64,000 bases of DNA from Massilia sp. Mn16-1_5 (GCF_004798585.1 NZ_PPXQ01000004.1:265114-329113); one strand, 5' to 3'; positions 15,956 through 24,676 are shown, counted from the first letter of the stretch. Translations and numbers: made by a program. Notes: generated from the sequence alone by a model not told the origin.

Positions 15956-17044
15956 ATGGCTGACCTGTTTGAGAATCCAATGGGCCTGATGGGCTTCGAA
16001 TTTGTCGAATTCGCATCGCCGACGCCGGGCGTGCTCGAGCCGATTTTCGAGGCGCTGGGCTTTACCAAGGTCGCGGTGCACCGCTCGAAGGATGTGGTGC
16101 TCTACCGCCAGGGCGAGATCAATTTCATCGTCAACAACGAACCGAAGAGCTACGCCGCCTATTTCGCCGCCGAGCACGGCCCATCGGCCTGCGGCATGGC
16201 CTTCCGCGTCAAGGATTCGCACAAGGCCTACAAGCGCGCGCTGGAACTGGGCGCGCAAGCCGTCGACATCCCGACCGGCCCGATGGAACTGCGCCTGCCG
16301 GCGATCAAGGGTATCGGCGGCGCGCCGCTCTACCTGATCGACCGTTTCGAAGAGGGCAAGTCGATCTATGACATCGATTTCGAGTTCATCGAAGGCGCCG
16401 AGCGCCACCCGGTCGGCCACGGCCTGAAGATCATCGACCACCTGACCCACAACGTCTACCGCGGCCGCATGGCTTTCTGGGCCGGCTTCTACGAAAAACT
16501 CTTCAATTTCCGCGAAATCCGCTACTTCGACATCAAGGGCGAGTACACCGGCCTGACCTCGAAGGCGATGACGGCGCCGGACGGCAAGATCCGGATTCCG
16601 TTAAATGAGGAAGGCAAGGCTGGCGGCGGCCAGATCGAGGAATTCCTGATGCAGTTCAACGGCGAAGGCATCCAGCACATCGCCCTGCTCACCGACGACC
16701 TGATCACGACCGTGGACGGCCTGCGCGCCGCCGGCGTCCCGCTGATGAGCGCGCCACCTGCGACCTATTACGAGATGCTGGACGGCCGCATTCCCGGCCA
16801 CGGCGAAAACCCGGCCGAACTGCAGGCCCGCGGCCTGCTGCTGGACGGTAACGTCGTCGACGGCAAACCACGCCTGCTGCTGCAGATCTTCGGCGAAGCC
16901 CAACTCGGTCCGGTCTTCTTCGAGTTTATCCAGCGCAAGGGCGACGATGGCTTCGGCGAAGGCAACTTCAAAGCCCTGTTCGAGTCGATCGAGCGCGACC
17001 AGGTCAAGCGCGGCGCCATCGGCAAGACCGCAGAAGTCGCGTAA
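15956..17044 (+). CDS. hppD: 4-hydroxyphenylpyruvate dioxygenase
   Basis: Converts 4-hydroxyphenylpyruvate to homogentisate, the substrate of HmgA encoded nearby. It has 362 residues in two vicinal-oxygen-chelate modules. The iron ligands are visible in the C-terminal module: His in [11 protein letters not shown], His in [11 protein letters not shown] and Glu in [20 protein letters not shown], the last being the strongly conserved C-terminal HPPD signature. Shine-Dalgarno AAGGAAAC precedes the ATG. It is separated from hmgA by the LysR and mtoX/SCO genes. The 191 bases before it (15765-15955) hold no recognised gene. Confidence 0.96.
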   Translation: MADLFENPMGLMGFEFVEFASPTPGVLEPIFEALGFTKVAVHRSKDVVLYRQGEINFIVNNEPKSYAAYFAAEHGPSACGMAFRVKDSHKAYKRALELGAQAVDIPTGPMELRLPAIKGIGGAPLYLIDRFEEGKSIYDIDFEFIEGAERHPVGHGLKIIDHLTHNVYRGRMAFWAGFYEKLFNFREIRYFDIKGEYTGLTSKAMTAPDGKIRIPLNEEGKAGGGQIEEFLMQFNGEGIQHIALLTDDLITTVDGLRAAGVPLMSAPPATYYEMLDGRIPGHGENPAELQARGLLLDGNVVDGKPRLLLQIFGEAQLGPVFFEFIQRKGDDGFGEGNFKALFESIERDQVKRGAIGKTAEVA

Positions 17045-17056
17045 TGTGGCGCGGCG

Positions 17057-17446
17057 GTGGCATATTGCCGCCGCGTCAATAGATACGGAAAACACTTGCT
17101 CCCCGCCTTCGCCATCCTGCTCCTGTTCCAATGCCTCGGCGAAGGCATCGTCTTCCTGCTCGGCCTGCCCGTGCCCGGCCCGGTGGCCGGCATGATCCTC
17201 CTCTTCATTTCGCTCCTGCTCTGGCCCGCGCTGCAAACCCGCATCGAGGCGGCTGCCAACGAGTTGCTGCGCCACCTGTCCCTGCTGTTCGTCCCGGCCG
17301 GCGTCGGCATCGTCGCCACTGCGGGCAGCGGCAGCGGACACTGGCTGGCGATCCTTGCCTCGCTCGTCGTCAGCACGCTGTTGACCCTGGCCCTCACGGC
17401 CCTGGTCCTCAAGGGGATAAAGCCGGAAGGAGAGGGCGATGCCTGA
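17057..17446 (+). CDS. CidA/LrgA-family holin-like membrane protein
   Basis: Inner-membrane protein of 129 residues if the GTG at 17057 is used. A TTG at 17096 gives a 116-residue form beginning LLPAFAILLLFQCLGEG, nearer the usual CidA N-terminus, so the start is uncertain. Four hydrophobic helices, the LPVPGPVAGMILLF signature (about 37-50) and LFVPAGVGIV (about 76-85) identify the family. It overlaps the LrgB-type gene by 8 nt. Family members form holin-like pores or export pyruvate and related overflow metabolites. Its position 12 nt after hppD may or may not be an operon. Confidence 0.87.
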   Translation: MAYCRRVNRYGKHLLPAFAILLLFQCLGEGIVFLLGLPVPGPVAGMILLFISLLLWPALQTRIEAAANELLRHLSLLFVPAGVGIVATAGSGSGHWLAILASLVVSTLLTLALTALVLKGIKPEGEGDA

Positions 17447-18176
17447 TTTCGCCCAGCTCAGCAGTTTCTGGGTCTACCTGTCGGCCTCGCCCCTGCTGGG
17501 GCTGACCATCACCCTGTGCGCCTATGTCGTGGCCCAGGGCATCTATGCCCGCTGCAAGTACTCGCCGCTCGCCAATCCGGTGGCGATCGCGATCGCCCTG
17601 GTCAGCGTCGCCTTGCTGGTCAGCGGCATGTCCTACCAGCGCTACTTCGCCGGCGCCCAGTTCGTGCATTTCCTGCTCGGGCCGGCAACCGTCGCACTGG
17701 CGGTGCCGCTGGCCCGCGCCTTGCCGCGCATGCGGCGCGCCTTCCTGCCGCTGCTGGGCGCGCTGTTCACCGGCTGCGTGACGGCCATCGTCTCGGCAGT
17801 CAGCGTGGTGCTGCTGCTGGGAGGGTCGGAGGAGCTGGCGCGCACCGTCGGGCCGAAGTCGGCCACCACGCCGATCGCGATGGCGGTCTCGGAAGGTTTA
17901 AGAGGGGTACCGGCGCTGACCGCCGTGCTGGTGATCAGTACGGGGATTTTCGGCGCCGTGACGGCGCGCTTCCTGTTCAATGCGATGAAGATCGAATCGC
18001 ACGCGGCGCGCGGCTTCGCCTTGGGCGTGGCCGCGCACGGGATCGGCACGGCGCGCGCCTTCCAGGTCAGCGCCGAGATGGGCGCGTTCGCCGGCTTGGG
18101 GATGGGGCTGAACGGCATCATGACGGCCGTGCTCGCTCCCTGGCTGGTGCCGCTCATGCTGCGCCTGCTGGGCTGA
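17439..18176 (+). CDS. LrgB/CidB-family membrane protein
   Basis: Partner of the CidA-type protein, 245 residues. It contains an array of hydrophobic helices and the diagnostic segments FLLGPATVALAVPLA, GPKSATTPIAMAVSEGLRG and ARGFALGVAAHGIGTARAF. Start overlaps the previous gene by 8 nt, so the two are translated together. Proposed family role: modulating murein hydrolase export or pyruvate transport during overflow metabolism. The stop TGA (18174-18176) abuts the large nested hairpin that follows. Confidence 0.9.
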   Translation: MPDFAQLSSFWVYLSASPLLGLTITLCAYVVAQGIYARCKYSPLANPVAIAIALVSVALLVSGMSYQRYFAGAQFVHFLLGPATVALAVPLARALPRMRRAFLPLLGALFTGCVTAIVSAVSVVLLLGGSEELARTVGPKSATTPIAMAVSEGLRGVPALTAVLVISTGIFGAVTARFLFNAMKIESHAARGFALGVAAHGIGTARAFQVSAEMGAFAGLGMGLNGIMTAVLAPWLVPLMLRLLG

Positions 18177-18277
18177 GAGCGCCTAACAAAAGCGCCATGG
18201 CTGCGTTGCAGCGCCTCGCCGTACCCTCGTACTGTCTTCGGCGCTGCGCCTTGCCCTAGCGCTTTCGTTAGGCGCTC
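18177..18277. repeat. 101-bp nested inverted repeat between convergent genes
   Basis: Outer arms GAGCGCCTAACAAAAGCGC (18177-18195) and its complement at 18259-18277 differ at one base. Inside, GCAGCGCC (18208-18215) pairs with GGCGCTGC (18240-18247), and GTAC at 18221-18224 pairs with GTAC at 18229-18232 around the loop CCTC. The left side starts directly after the LrgB stop and the right side ends 33 bases before the hemerythrin stop. It is likely a bidirectional terminator or a dispersed repeat; it is unrelated to the GTAGGG palindromes. Confidence 0.85.
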
Positions 18278-18310
18278 TGCGCCGGCAGGCGCAGGCTTGA
18301 AGCGCGCGGT

Positions 18311-18946
18311 TCAGCTCGCGTGCGGGGTCGAGTTGGCGTTAGCCCAGGTGTGGGTATTGCTGGAGGCGCCGCCCGGTTTCTTGACCAGGGTGCGCAGGGC
18401 CAGCAGGGCGGAGAGGCCCCCGACCACCATTGCCGTGGTGCTGCCCGAGAAGCCGACCGCATGGCTCTTGGCCAGCTTGCCTGCCTTCGGCGCCACCAGT
18501 TCCATGCGGCGCTTGGTCATCTGCGAGCCGAGTTCGGACAGGCGCGCCTTGCTCATCAGGGTCTCGGCTTGCGGCAACAGGGTGGTTTCCTCGTCGGCCA
18601 CGTGGTGGATCACGTCGCGCATCAGTTCCAGCAGAACCTTGTCGTGGCGTGGGTCCGAGGCGCTCGTACGGCGCAGCTCGGCGATCAGGCGGCGCATGTC
18701 GTTGTGCTCGGGCTCCGCCTTGTGCACGAAGGGCTCGCCCTTGTCGAGCTGGCGCATCACCGGATAAAACACTTCTTCTTCCAGCGTGGCGTGGATCTCG
18801 AGGGCGGTGCAGATGGTATCGGCCAATGCTTTCTTGACGCTCGGCGACTTGTCTTTCGTGTACTGGTGGAATGTCACCATCACGTGCGAATGATCGAAAC
18901 GGATCATGTCGGTGATAGTCGGGCTCAGCTGGTTCATGGAAAACAT
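18311..18946 (-). CDS. Hemerythrin HHE-domain protein with C-terminal membrane helix
   Basis: Di-iron four-helix protein of 211 residues, ATG 18944-18946 after GGAGGA. A longer frame to 19135 is not supported. HHE metal motifs are visible in order: FDHSHVMVTFHQ, EIHATLEEEVFYP, EPEHNDMRRLI and VIHHVADEETTLLP. The C-terminal 60 residues add a Lys/Arg-rich stretch and one hydrophobic helix (STTAMVVGGLSALLALRTLV). Related proteins sense or buffer oxygen, nitric oxide or iron. It diverges from the manganese catalase gene, consistent with an oxidative-stress setting (inference). Confidence 0.86.
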   Translation of the reverse strand: MFSMNQLSPTITDMIRFDHSHVMVTFHQYTKDKSPSVKKALADTICTALEIHATLEEEVFYPVMRQLDKGEPFVHKAEPEHNDMRRLIAELRRTSASDPRHDKVLLELMRDVIHHVADEETTLLPQAETLMSKARLSELGSQMTKRRMELVAPKAGKLAKSHAVGFSGSTTAMVVGGLSALLALRTLVKKPGGASSNTHTWANANSTPHAS

Positions 18947-19299
18947 GGTGGATCCTCCGAATTGACTAATGAATAAGATCGTATGCCGACCGCCGAGCGT
19001 TCCGCGTAGGAGTGCGACGCAAGGCCATGTCGGCAAATGCCGCGCGTGTTCCCGATTATTTCGTAACCGAAAGTAGTTGCTCTGCCGCACCGGATAACAC
19101 AAGGTTCCCAATGGAAAAGATATACTGTTTGTCACCGATATCCTACAAGGGCACGGCGAGCCTACTGATTACTTGTCAACTCCACGCCTGCCAAGATGAA
19201 CCCACGTTCGACTGACGGAGCAAAACCGCGCAGCCGTTTTGAGAAGGTGAGGCACGCACTCGCGTGCTCACTTAGTTTTCATCTATCGGAGGAGCTGGA
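18947..19299. other. Divergent intergenic region between hemerythrin and manganese catalase
   Basis: 353 bases with no convincing gene. The proximal part to the catalase contains two successive hairpins (described separately) and a strong Shine-Dalgarno GGAGGAG at 19288-19294. The rest is lower in G+C than the flanking genes and presumably carries both promoters; no consensus -35/-10 pair stands out. A 67-codon frame at 19012-19215 was judged non-coding. Confidence 0.6.
19221..19271 (+). promoter_or_regulatory. Tandem hairpins in the manganese catalase leader
   Basis: Hairpin 1: CAAAACCGC (19221-19229), loop GCA, GCCGTTTTG (19233-19241), one mismatch. Hairpin 2: GTGAGGCACGC (19247-19257), loop ACTC, GCGTGCTCAC (19262-19271), one bulged base. 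They end 16 nt before the Shine-Dalgarno of the catalase gene. No T-run follows hairpin 2 beyond TTAGTTTTC. Possible RNA-stability or translation-control element; no known riboswitch class was recognised. Confidence 0.5.
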
Positions 19300-20208
19300 A
19301 TGTTTGCACATAACAAACGCCTGCAATACACCGTCCGCGTCGCGGCACCGAACCCTGGACTCGCCAACCTGATGCTGGAGCAATTCGGCGGACCCCAGGG
19401 CGAGCTGGCCGCGGCCATGCGCTACTTCACCCAGGCCGTATCGGAAGACGATCCAGGCCGCAAGGACATGCTGTTCGACATCGCGACCGAGGAGCTGAGC
19501 CACCTCGAGGTCATCGGCCACATCGTCGCCATGCTGAACAAGGGCGCCAAGGGCCAGCTGGCCGAGGCGGCCGACACCGAAGCCGAGATGTACCGCAAGA
19601 TCACCGGCGCCGGTAACGACAGCCACATCACCCAGGTGCTGTACGGCGGCGGCACGCCGCTGGTGAATTCGGCCGGCGTGCCCTGGACCGCCGCCTATAT
19701 CGATTCGATCACCGAGCCGACCGCCGACCTGCGCTCCAACATCGCCGCCGAGGCGCGCGCCAAGATCGTCTACGAGCGCCTGATCGCGCTGACCGACGAT
19801 CCGGGCGTGAAGGAGGCGCTGGGCTTCCTGATGACGCGCGAAGTGGCGCACCAGAAGTCCTTCGAGAAGGCCTTGTATTCGATGGAGTCGAACTTCCCGC
19901 CGGGCAAAATGCCGGTCGACCCGCGCTTCTCCAGCGTCTACTTCAACATGTCCCAGGGTCCGGGCGAAATGCGCGGCCCATGGAACCAGGGCGAGAAGTG
20001 GGATTTCGTCACCGACCGCGAGAAGCAGATGGCGGTCGACGGCGGCTCGGGCGAGGCGGAAGTGAAGCTGCCCGCTGACGACATCACGGTGCTCAAGCAG
20101 ATGCAGGCGCGTACCCTGTCGGATCCAAGCAAGGACCCGCAGACCGGCGCCGAGCTGGGCCTGGATCCCTCGACGCCGAAGGGCGCCTCGGCTGTCAGCA
20201 AGCCATAA
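19300..20208 (+). CDS. Manganese catalase
   Basis: Non-haem catalase converting hydrogen peroxide to water and oxygen, 302 residues. The ferritin-like dimanganese bundle is evident: Glu35 in QGELAAAMRYFTQA, Glu65 and His68 in IATEELSHLEVIGH, a further Glu in NIAAEARAKIVYERL, and Glu/His in MTREVAHQKSFEKAL. The C-terminal extension of about 90 residues is hydrophilic and typical. The strong Shine-Dalgarno GGAGGAG precedes the ATG at 19300. It is followed by a hairpin and a ZIP metal transporter on the same strand, which could supply manganese (inference from adjacency). Confidence 0.95.
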   Translation: MFAHNKRLQYTVRVAAPNPGLANLMLEQFGGPQGELAAAMRYFTQAVSEDDPGRKDMLFDIATEELSHLEVIGHIVAMLNKGAKGQLAEAADTEAEMYRKITGAGNDSHITQVLYGGGTPLVNSAGVPWTAAYIDSITEPTADLRSNIAAEARAKIVYERLIALTDDPGVKEALGFLMTREVAHQKSFEKALYSMESNFPPGKMPVDPRFSSVYFNMSQGPGEMRGPWNQGEKWDFVTDREKQMAVDGGSGEAEVKLPADDITVLKQMQARTLSDPSKDPQTGAELGLDPSTPKGASAVSKP

Positions 20209-20275
20209 GGAGCAGGAGAGGGCGTGCGCACGGGACCCCGATTCCCTCGCGCGCGCCCTGTCCGGTCGGGATTTT

Positions 20276-20302
20276 GCTACCCTGCTCTCGAAGCAGGGTA
20301 GC
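20276..20302 (+). terminator. Perfect 11-bp hairpin after manganese catalase
   Basis: GCTACCCTGCT (20276-20286), loop CTCGA, AGCAGGGTAGC (20292-20302): a perfect 11-base inverted repeat, 68 bases after the catalase stop and 36 before the ZIP start. No T-run follows on the plus strand; on the minus strand the preceding bases read as a short A/T stretch. It may be a terminator or an attenuator for the ZIP gene. Confidence 0.55.
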
Positions 20303-20337
20303 GCCCGTTCGGCACCGGCCGGATAAGAGGAACGTGG

Positions 20338-21246
20338 ATGAACCTGGATATACATAAATTGCGCTGGACGGGCGCCCTGGGGCGCGCGTTGACGCTCAGG
20401 CGCCTGATCGGCTTGCTGATCTTCTCGATCGGCGGCTTCCTCATGCTCGGCAGCCTGGTGCAGCAATTGCTGAGCGCAAATCCGAAGATGCATGCCGCCC
20501 TGCTGGGCGGCTCGACGGCGGCCGCGGCCACCGCCCTGGGCACCTTGCCCGTCCTGTTTTCACAGAATTTCTCGAAGCGTACCTACGACGGCTTCCTCGG
20601 CTTCGGCGCCGGCGTGATGCTGGGCGCCACCGCCTTCTCGCTGGTGATCCCGGCGCTGGCCGCGGCCCGCTCCTCGGGCGCCGGCCCGTGGGAAGCGAGC
20701 CTGCTGGCCGGCGTCGGCATCATGGGCGGTGCCGGCGCCATCCTCCTGATGAGCCGTGCGACCGAGCCGGCCCAGGTCCTGAGCAGCGACGTCCACGGCA
20801 GCTCGCTGCGCCGCGCCTGGCTGTTCGTCACCGCGGTCGCCCTGCACAACATGCCCGAAGGCCTGGCGATCGGCGTCGCCTACGCCGGCATCGACATCGA
20901 AAAAGCCCATTCCCTGATGACCGGCGTCTCGATCCAGGACGTGCCGGAAGGCCTGGTGGTGGCCCTGGCCCTGCGCACGGTCGGCTACAGCCGGCTCGTG
21001 TCGGTCGGCCTGGGCGTGCTGTCCGGTGTGATCGAACCGATCGCCGCCGCCTTCGGCGTGGCCCTGATCGGCATCGCCGCCGGCATGCTGCCGGTCGCCC
21101 TGGCGGCGGCGGGCGGAGCGATGCTGTTCGTGATCGTCAACGACGTGATTCCCGAGATGCGCGAGAACGGCAACGGGACGTCGGCGACGATCGCGTTGAT
21201 TTTCGGGTTCATCCTGATGACGGTGCTGGATACGGCGCTGGCATGA
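20338..21246 (+). CDS. ZIP-family metal transporter (GufA-like)
   Basis: Inner-membrane divalent-metal transporter of 302 residues. After a charged N-terminus and a first helix (LIGLLIFSIGGFLMLGSLV), the ZIP core follows. The two signature helices are VALHNMPEGLAIGVAYAG (about 168-185) and SIQDVPEGLVVALALR (about 199-214). These carry the His/Asn/Pro-Glu-Gly metal ligands; the first ligand of the second motif is Asp in QDVPEG. An extra N-terminal extension distinguishes the GufA-type from ZupT. Same strand as manganese catalase. The metal, Mn or Zn, is not determined. Confidence 0.9.
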   Translation: MNLDIHKLRWTGALGRALTLRRLIGLLIFSIGGFLMLGSLVQQLLSANPKMHAALLGGSTAAAATALGTLPVLFSQNFSKRTYDGFLGFGAGVMLGATAFSLVIPALAAARSSGAGPWEASLLAGVGIMGGAGAILLMSRATEPAQVLSSDVHGSSLRRAWLFVTAVALHNMPEGLAIGVAYAGIDIEKAHSLMTGVSIQDVPEGLVVALALRTVGYSRLVSVGLGVLSGVIEPIAAAFGVALIGIAAGMLPVALAAAGGAMLFVIVNDVIPEMRENGNGTSATIALIFGFILMTVLDTALA

Positions 21247-21248
21247 CC

Positions 21249-21412
21249 GGTAGGGCGGGCATGCCCGCGTGACGCACGTATCCGCCATGCGACGCCTCGC
21301 CGGTGCCACCGCATCGTTCCGATGCCGTGGGAGTTCATGCAAAGGCGCTCGACGAAGCGCGGCAGCAGGTGCGAGCCGGCGCACGTAACGCGGGCATGCC
21401 CGCCCTACGTTA
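21249..21412. repeat. Inverted pair of GTAGGG palindromes (BIME-like), copy 2
   Basis: A left unit with TAGGGCGGGCATGCCCGCGT begins at 21251 and an inverted right unit spans 21385-21412. They flank about 110 bases that include a hairpin (CCACCGCATCG ... CGATGCCGTGG near 21307-21331). The right unit is identical over 28 bases to the unit at 47954-47981. Each unit contains the palindrome GCGGGCATGCCCGC. It fills the gap between the converging ZIP gene and dienelactone-hydrolase-like gene. Confidence 0.82.
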
Positions 21413-21428
21413 GGCCGCTTTTCAGGTT

Positions 21429-22067
21429 TCACACGTCGAAATGGTGCACGAACCAGTTCGTCGCCAGTTGCGCCACCTGCTCCAGCGCCCCCGGCTCCTC
21501 GAACAGATGCGTCGCGCCCGACACCACCTTGAGCTCCTTCGGCCCGCCCAGCGCCGCCAGCGCCTGCCGGTTCAGGTCGACCACCACGCCATCCTCCCCA
21601 CCCACGATCAGCAAGGTCGGCGCTATGACTTGCCCGAGCGCCGCGCCGGCCAGGTCAGGCCGCCCGCCGCGCGAGACGACGGCGGCAATCCCCGTTCCGC
21701 TGTCGGCCGCGACCCGCAGCGCCGCGGCGGCCCCGGTACTGGCGCCGAACAAGCCCAGCGGCAGGGGTGCCGTGAGCGGCTCGGTCCCGAGCCAGGTGGC
21801 GGCGGCATGCAGGCGCGCCGCGAGCACCTCGATATCGAAGCGGTTCCGGTACGTGGCGTCTTCCTCGGGCGTGAGCAGGTCCAGCAGCAGGGTGGCCATG
21901 CCGGCATCGCGCAGTGCGGCTGCCACCTGGTTGTTGCGCGGGCTGAAGCGGCTGCTGCCGCTACCGTGGGCGAAGAGGACGACGCCGATCGGCGCGGCCG
22001 GCAGTTCGAGCATGCCTTCCATCGTGGCGGCGCCGGCCACGATGGAACTCAACAGCTTGCGTGTCAT
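21429..22067 (-). CDS. Alpha/beta hydrolase, dienelactone-hydrolase family
   Basis: Cytoplasmic serine or cysteine hydrolase of 212 residues, ATG 22065-22067 after GGAGG. An open frame extends to 22607 but lies inside the next gene. The fold markers are VVLFAHGSGSSRFSPRN (oxyanion loop), PLGLFGASTGAAAAL (nucleophile elbow G-A-S-T-G with catalytic Ser), PTLLIVGGEDGVV (Asp) and SGATHLFEEPGAL (His). Such small hydrolases are often found fused to or beside phosphoribosyltransferase domains; none is nearby here. The substrate is unknown. Confidence 0.85.
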   Translation of the reverse strand: MTRKLLSSIVAGAATMEGMLELPAAPIGVVLFAHGSGSSRFSPRNNQVAAALRDAGMATLLLDLLTPEEDATYRNRFDIEVLAARLHAAATWLGTEPLTAPLPLGLFGASTGAAAALRVAADSGTGIAAVVSRGGRPDLAGAALGQVIAPTLLIVGGEDGVVVDLNRQALAALGGPKELKVVSGATHLFEEPGALEQVAQLATNWFVHHFDV

Positions 22068-22100
22068 GGCGGCCTCCGGAAAATCTTTTAGACCCCGCCC

Positions 22101-22141
22101 CAAAAAGAAAAATCCGGGCGGACACGCGGTCCGGCCGGATT
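22101..22141 (-). terminator. Intrinsic terminator of the MHS transporter gene
   Basis: On the minus strand a 13-base stem (22129-22141 with 22111-22123, one mismatch, loop of five) is followed by TTTTTCTTTTTG, a strong rho-independent signal. It lies 36 bases after the transporter stop at 22178. Confidence 0.85.
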
Positions 22142-22177
22142 CGGACGGGGCAGGGCGCCGCGCGCCCTGCGAACCGT

Positions 22178-23521
22178 TTAGTCGCGGATCTCCAGCTTGC
22201 GGTTCAGCGACAGCGCCGCCAGCGAGCCGACCGCGCCCGACAGCAGGTAGAGGCTGACGTAGCCGAGGCCGAAGTTGGCCGACAGGCCGAGCGCGACCAG
22301 CGGGGCAAAAGCGGCGCCCACCAGCCAGGCCAGGTCGCTCGTCAGCGCGGCGCCGGTGTAGCGGAAGCGCGATTCGAAGTTGGAGGTCACGGCGCCGGCT
22401 GCCTGGCCGTAGGACAGGCCCAGCAGGCCGAAACCGATCAGGATGAAGGTGTTCTGGCCGGATTCGCCGCCGTCGATCAGCATCGGCACGAAGGCCGAGA
22501 AGATCGCGATCAGCGCCGCCAGGGTGCCGAGCGTGGTACGGCGGCCGACCTTGTCGGCCACCAGGCCCGACACCAGGATGCAGACGGCGGCCACGGCGGC
22601 GCCCCACATCTGGATATACAGGAAGCCGCTGATCGGACGGGTGTCATACAGCTGCATCCAGGACAGCGGGAACACGGTCACCAGGTGGAACAGGGCGTAG
22701 CTGGCCAGGGCGGCGAGGGCGCCGATGACGATGTTGGTACCCTGGCTGCGCACCAGTTCGCCAACCGGGGCCGGATCGAGTTCGTGGGCATCGAGCAGGT
22801 GCGTATACTCGGTGGTCGAGACCAGGCGCAGGCGGGCAAAGAGGGCAACCACGTTGATCGCGAAGGCGACGAAGAAGGGGAAACGCCAGCCCCAGGTCAG
22901 GAAGTCGTCGTTTTGCAGATTGTCCAGCATGTAGGCAAACAGGCCGGCGGCGATCAGGAATCCTAACGGTGCGCTCAATTGACCGAGCATCGCGTACCAT
23001 CCGCGCTTGTGCTGGGGAGCATTCAGGGCCAGCAGCGAGGGCAGGCCGTCCCAGGAGCCGCCCTGGGCCACGCCCTGGGCAATGCGCATCAGGGCCAGCA
23101 GGACGATGGCGGTGCTGCCGATCTTGTCATAGGTCGGCAGGAAGGAAATCACCACGGTCGCGGTACCCATGAGGAAGAGCGCGATGGTCAGCTTGATTTC
23201 CCTGCTGAAGCGCTGCTGGATTGCCATGAAGACAACGGTGCCGATGGGGCGCGCGATGAAGGCGAACGCAAAAATCGTAAAGGAGTAGAGTGTGCCCTCG
23301 AGTCGGTCCGCGAACGGGAAAAAGATCGCGGGAAAGACGAGCACCGATGCGATCGCATAGACGAAGAAGTCGAAATACTCGGAAGCGCGGCCGATGACCA
23401 CGCCGACAGCAATGTCGCCCGGCGAAATGTGGCTATCCCGGGCGTTGATGTTGCGCGCCCCGCTATGCGGGGCAGTTACGGGAGCGGCTCCTGCGCCGCC
23501 GTAGGTATTCGTGCTTTGCAT
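22178..23521 (-). CDS. MFS transporter, metabolite:H+ symporter (MHS) family
   Basis: Twelve-helix proton symporter of 447 residues for an organic acid or osmolyte. MHS features: GVVIGRASEYFDFFVYAIAS in helix 1, the RPIGTVVFMAIQQRFSREIK loop between helices 2 and 3, RIAQGVAQGGSWDGLPSLLA and the repeat loop DKVGRRTTLG. The N-terminal 35 residues are hydrophilic. The start ATG is at 23519-23521. Compared with classical ProP/ShiA, the family GGE(W/Y)GGA motif reads GGSWDGLPS, which may mark a distinct substrate. It diverges from cyoA. Confidence 0.85.
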   Translation of the reverse strand: MQSTNTYGGAGAAPVTAPHSGARNINARDSHISPGDIAVGVVIGRASEYFDFFVYAIASVLVFPAIFFPFADRLEGTLYSFTIFAFAFIARPIGTVVFMAIQQRFSREIKLTIALFLMGTATVVISFLPTYDKIGSTAIVLLALMRIAQGVAQGGSWDGLPSLLALNAPQHKRGWYAMLGQLSAPLGFLIAAGLFAYMLDNLQNDDFLTWGWRFPFFVAFAINVVALFARLRLVSTTEYTHLLDAHELDPAPVGELVRSQGTNIVIGALAALASYALFHLVTVFPLSWMQLYDTRPISGFLYIQMWGAAVAAVCILVSGLVADKVGRRTTLGTLAALIAIFSAFVPMLIDGGESGQNTFILIGFGLLGLSYGQAAGAVTSNFESRFRYTGAALTSDLAWLVGAAFAPLVALGLSANFGLGYVSLYLLSGAVGSLAALSLNRKLEIRD

Positions 23522-23663
23522 ATTCTTCGTCTCCAGGTAGGTCCGCGGCCTTCAAGAAGTCCCTTGGCCTGGGCAAGGGTGGGACAAAACGTCCAATGTG
23601 CAACGAAGGCCGATGGCAGTACAGTAGCATGTTCTCATTCCCATGTAACGTTAGATACCTAGC

Positions 23664-24674
23664 ATGATTCCTAAAATTGTCCGTCCCGGGCTGTCATTAC
23701 TGCTGATTGCGCTGCTGTCCGGCTGCAATACGGTCGTGATGAACCCTACCGGTGATATCGCCAAGCAACAGGCCGACCTGATCACGGTCTCGGTCCTGCT
23801 CATGTTAATCATCATCATTCCAGTGATGATCCTGACCGTCCTCTTCGCCTGGAAGTACCGCAAAAGCGCGAACGCCAAGTACGAGCCGGACTGGGATCAC
23901 TCGACCAAGCTCGAGCTGGTCATCTGGGGCGCGCCGCTCCTGATCATCATCGCGCTGGGCCTGATCACCTGGATCAGCACCCACAAGCTCGACCCTTACC
24001 GCCCTCTGGAGCGCCTCGACGAGAAGCGCCCGGTGGCTGCCGGCACCAAGGTGCTGGAAGTGCAGGTCGTGTCGCTGGACTGGAAATGGCTGTTCATCTA
24101 TCCGGAGCAGGGCATCGCCACGGTCAACGAACTCGTGACCCCGGTCGATACGCCGGTCCGCTTCAAGCTGACCTCGTCGACCGTGATGAACGCGTTCTAC
24201 ATCCCGACCCTGGCAGGCATGATCTACACGATGCCGGGCATGGAAACCCAGCTGAACGCGGTGATCAACAAGGCCGGCGCCTACAAGGGCCAGTCCTCGC
24301 ACTTCAGCGGCGACGGTTTCTCGCACATGAAGTTCGCCTACCACGGCACCAGCCAGGCCGAGTTCGACGCCTGGGTCGCCAAGGTCAAGGCCAGCGGCCA
24401 GACCCTGGGCCGCAACGACTACCTGGCGCTGGAAAAGCCGTCGGAAAAGGAACCGGTCAAGTACTACGGCAACGTGGCGCCGAACCTGTTCCTGTCGGTC
24501 GTGAACCGCTGCGTGGCCGAAGGCTCGGTCTGCATGAGCCACCAGATGGCCCATGACGCCCAGCGCGTGCGCAATGACATCGCCCTGAAGCAGGTGCCGC
24601 AAGACGCAAAACGCGTCGCAGCGAATACCGACGCCGAAGTCTGCGAAACCCCTACCAATCCTGTGAAGAAGTAA
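23664..24674 (+). CDS. cyoA: Cytochrome bo ubiquinol oxidase subunit II
   Basis: Periplasm-facing lipoprotein subunit of the quinol oxidase, 336 residues. Lipobox LLSGC (Cys25) after a short signal, two transmembrane helices (about 38-62 and 85-105), then the cupredoxin domain. [20 protein letters not shown] is the conserved quinol-oxidase segment that replaces the CuA site; the CuA cysteines are absent as expected. The C-terminus is longer than in E. coli and contains three Cys ([14 protein letters not shown] and EVCETP). First gene of cyoABCD-surf1-regBA; cyoB starts 2 nt after its stop. Confidence 0.95.
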   Translation: MIPKIVRPGLSLLLIALLSGCNTVVMNPTGDIAKQQADLITVSVLLMLIIIIPVMILTVLFAWKYRKSANAKYEPDWDHSTKLELVIWGAPLLIIIALGLITWISTHKLDPYRPLERLDEKRPVAAGTKVLEVQVVSLDWKWLFIYPEQGIATVNELVTPVDTPVRFKLTSSTVMNAFYIPTLAGMIYTMPGMETQLNAVINKAGAYKGQSSHFSGDGFSHMKFAYHGTSQAEFDAWVAKVKASGQTLGRNDYLALEKPSEKEPVKYYGNVAPNLFLSVVNRCVAEGSVCMSHQMAHDAQRVRNDIALKQVPQDAKRVAANTDAEVCETPTNPVKK

Positions 24675-24676
24675 AC

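Noticed and set aside
19012..19215. 67-codon frame in the hemerythrin/catalase intergenic region
   Set aside because: No Shine-Dalgarno, no recognisable protein features, and it covers the region expected to hold divergent promoters.
19221..19299. Manganese-sensing yybP-ykoY riboswitch before the catalase
   Set aside because: The hairpins do not show the conserved loops of that class; only generic stem structures are visible.
22068..22607. Extended N-terminus of the dienelactone-hydrolase-like gene
   Set aside because: The extension overlaps the MHS transporter gene and its terminator, and the ATG at 22067 has a strong ribosome binding site.
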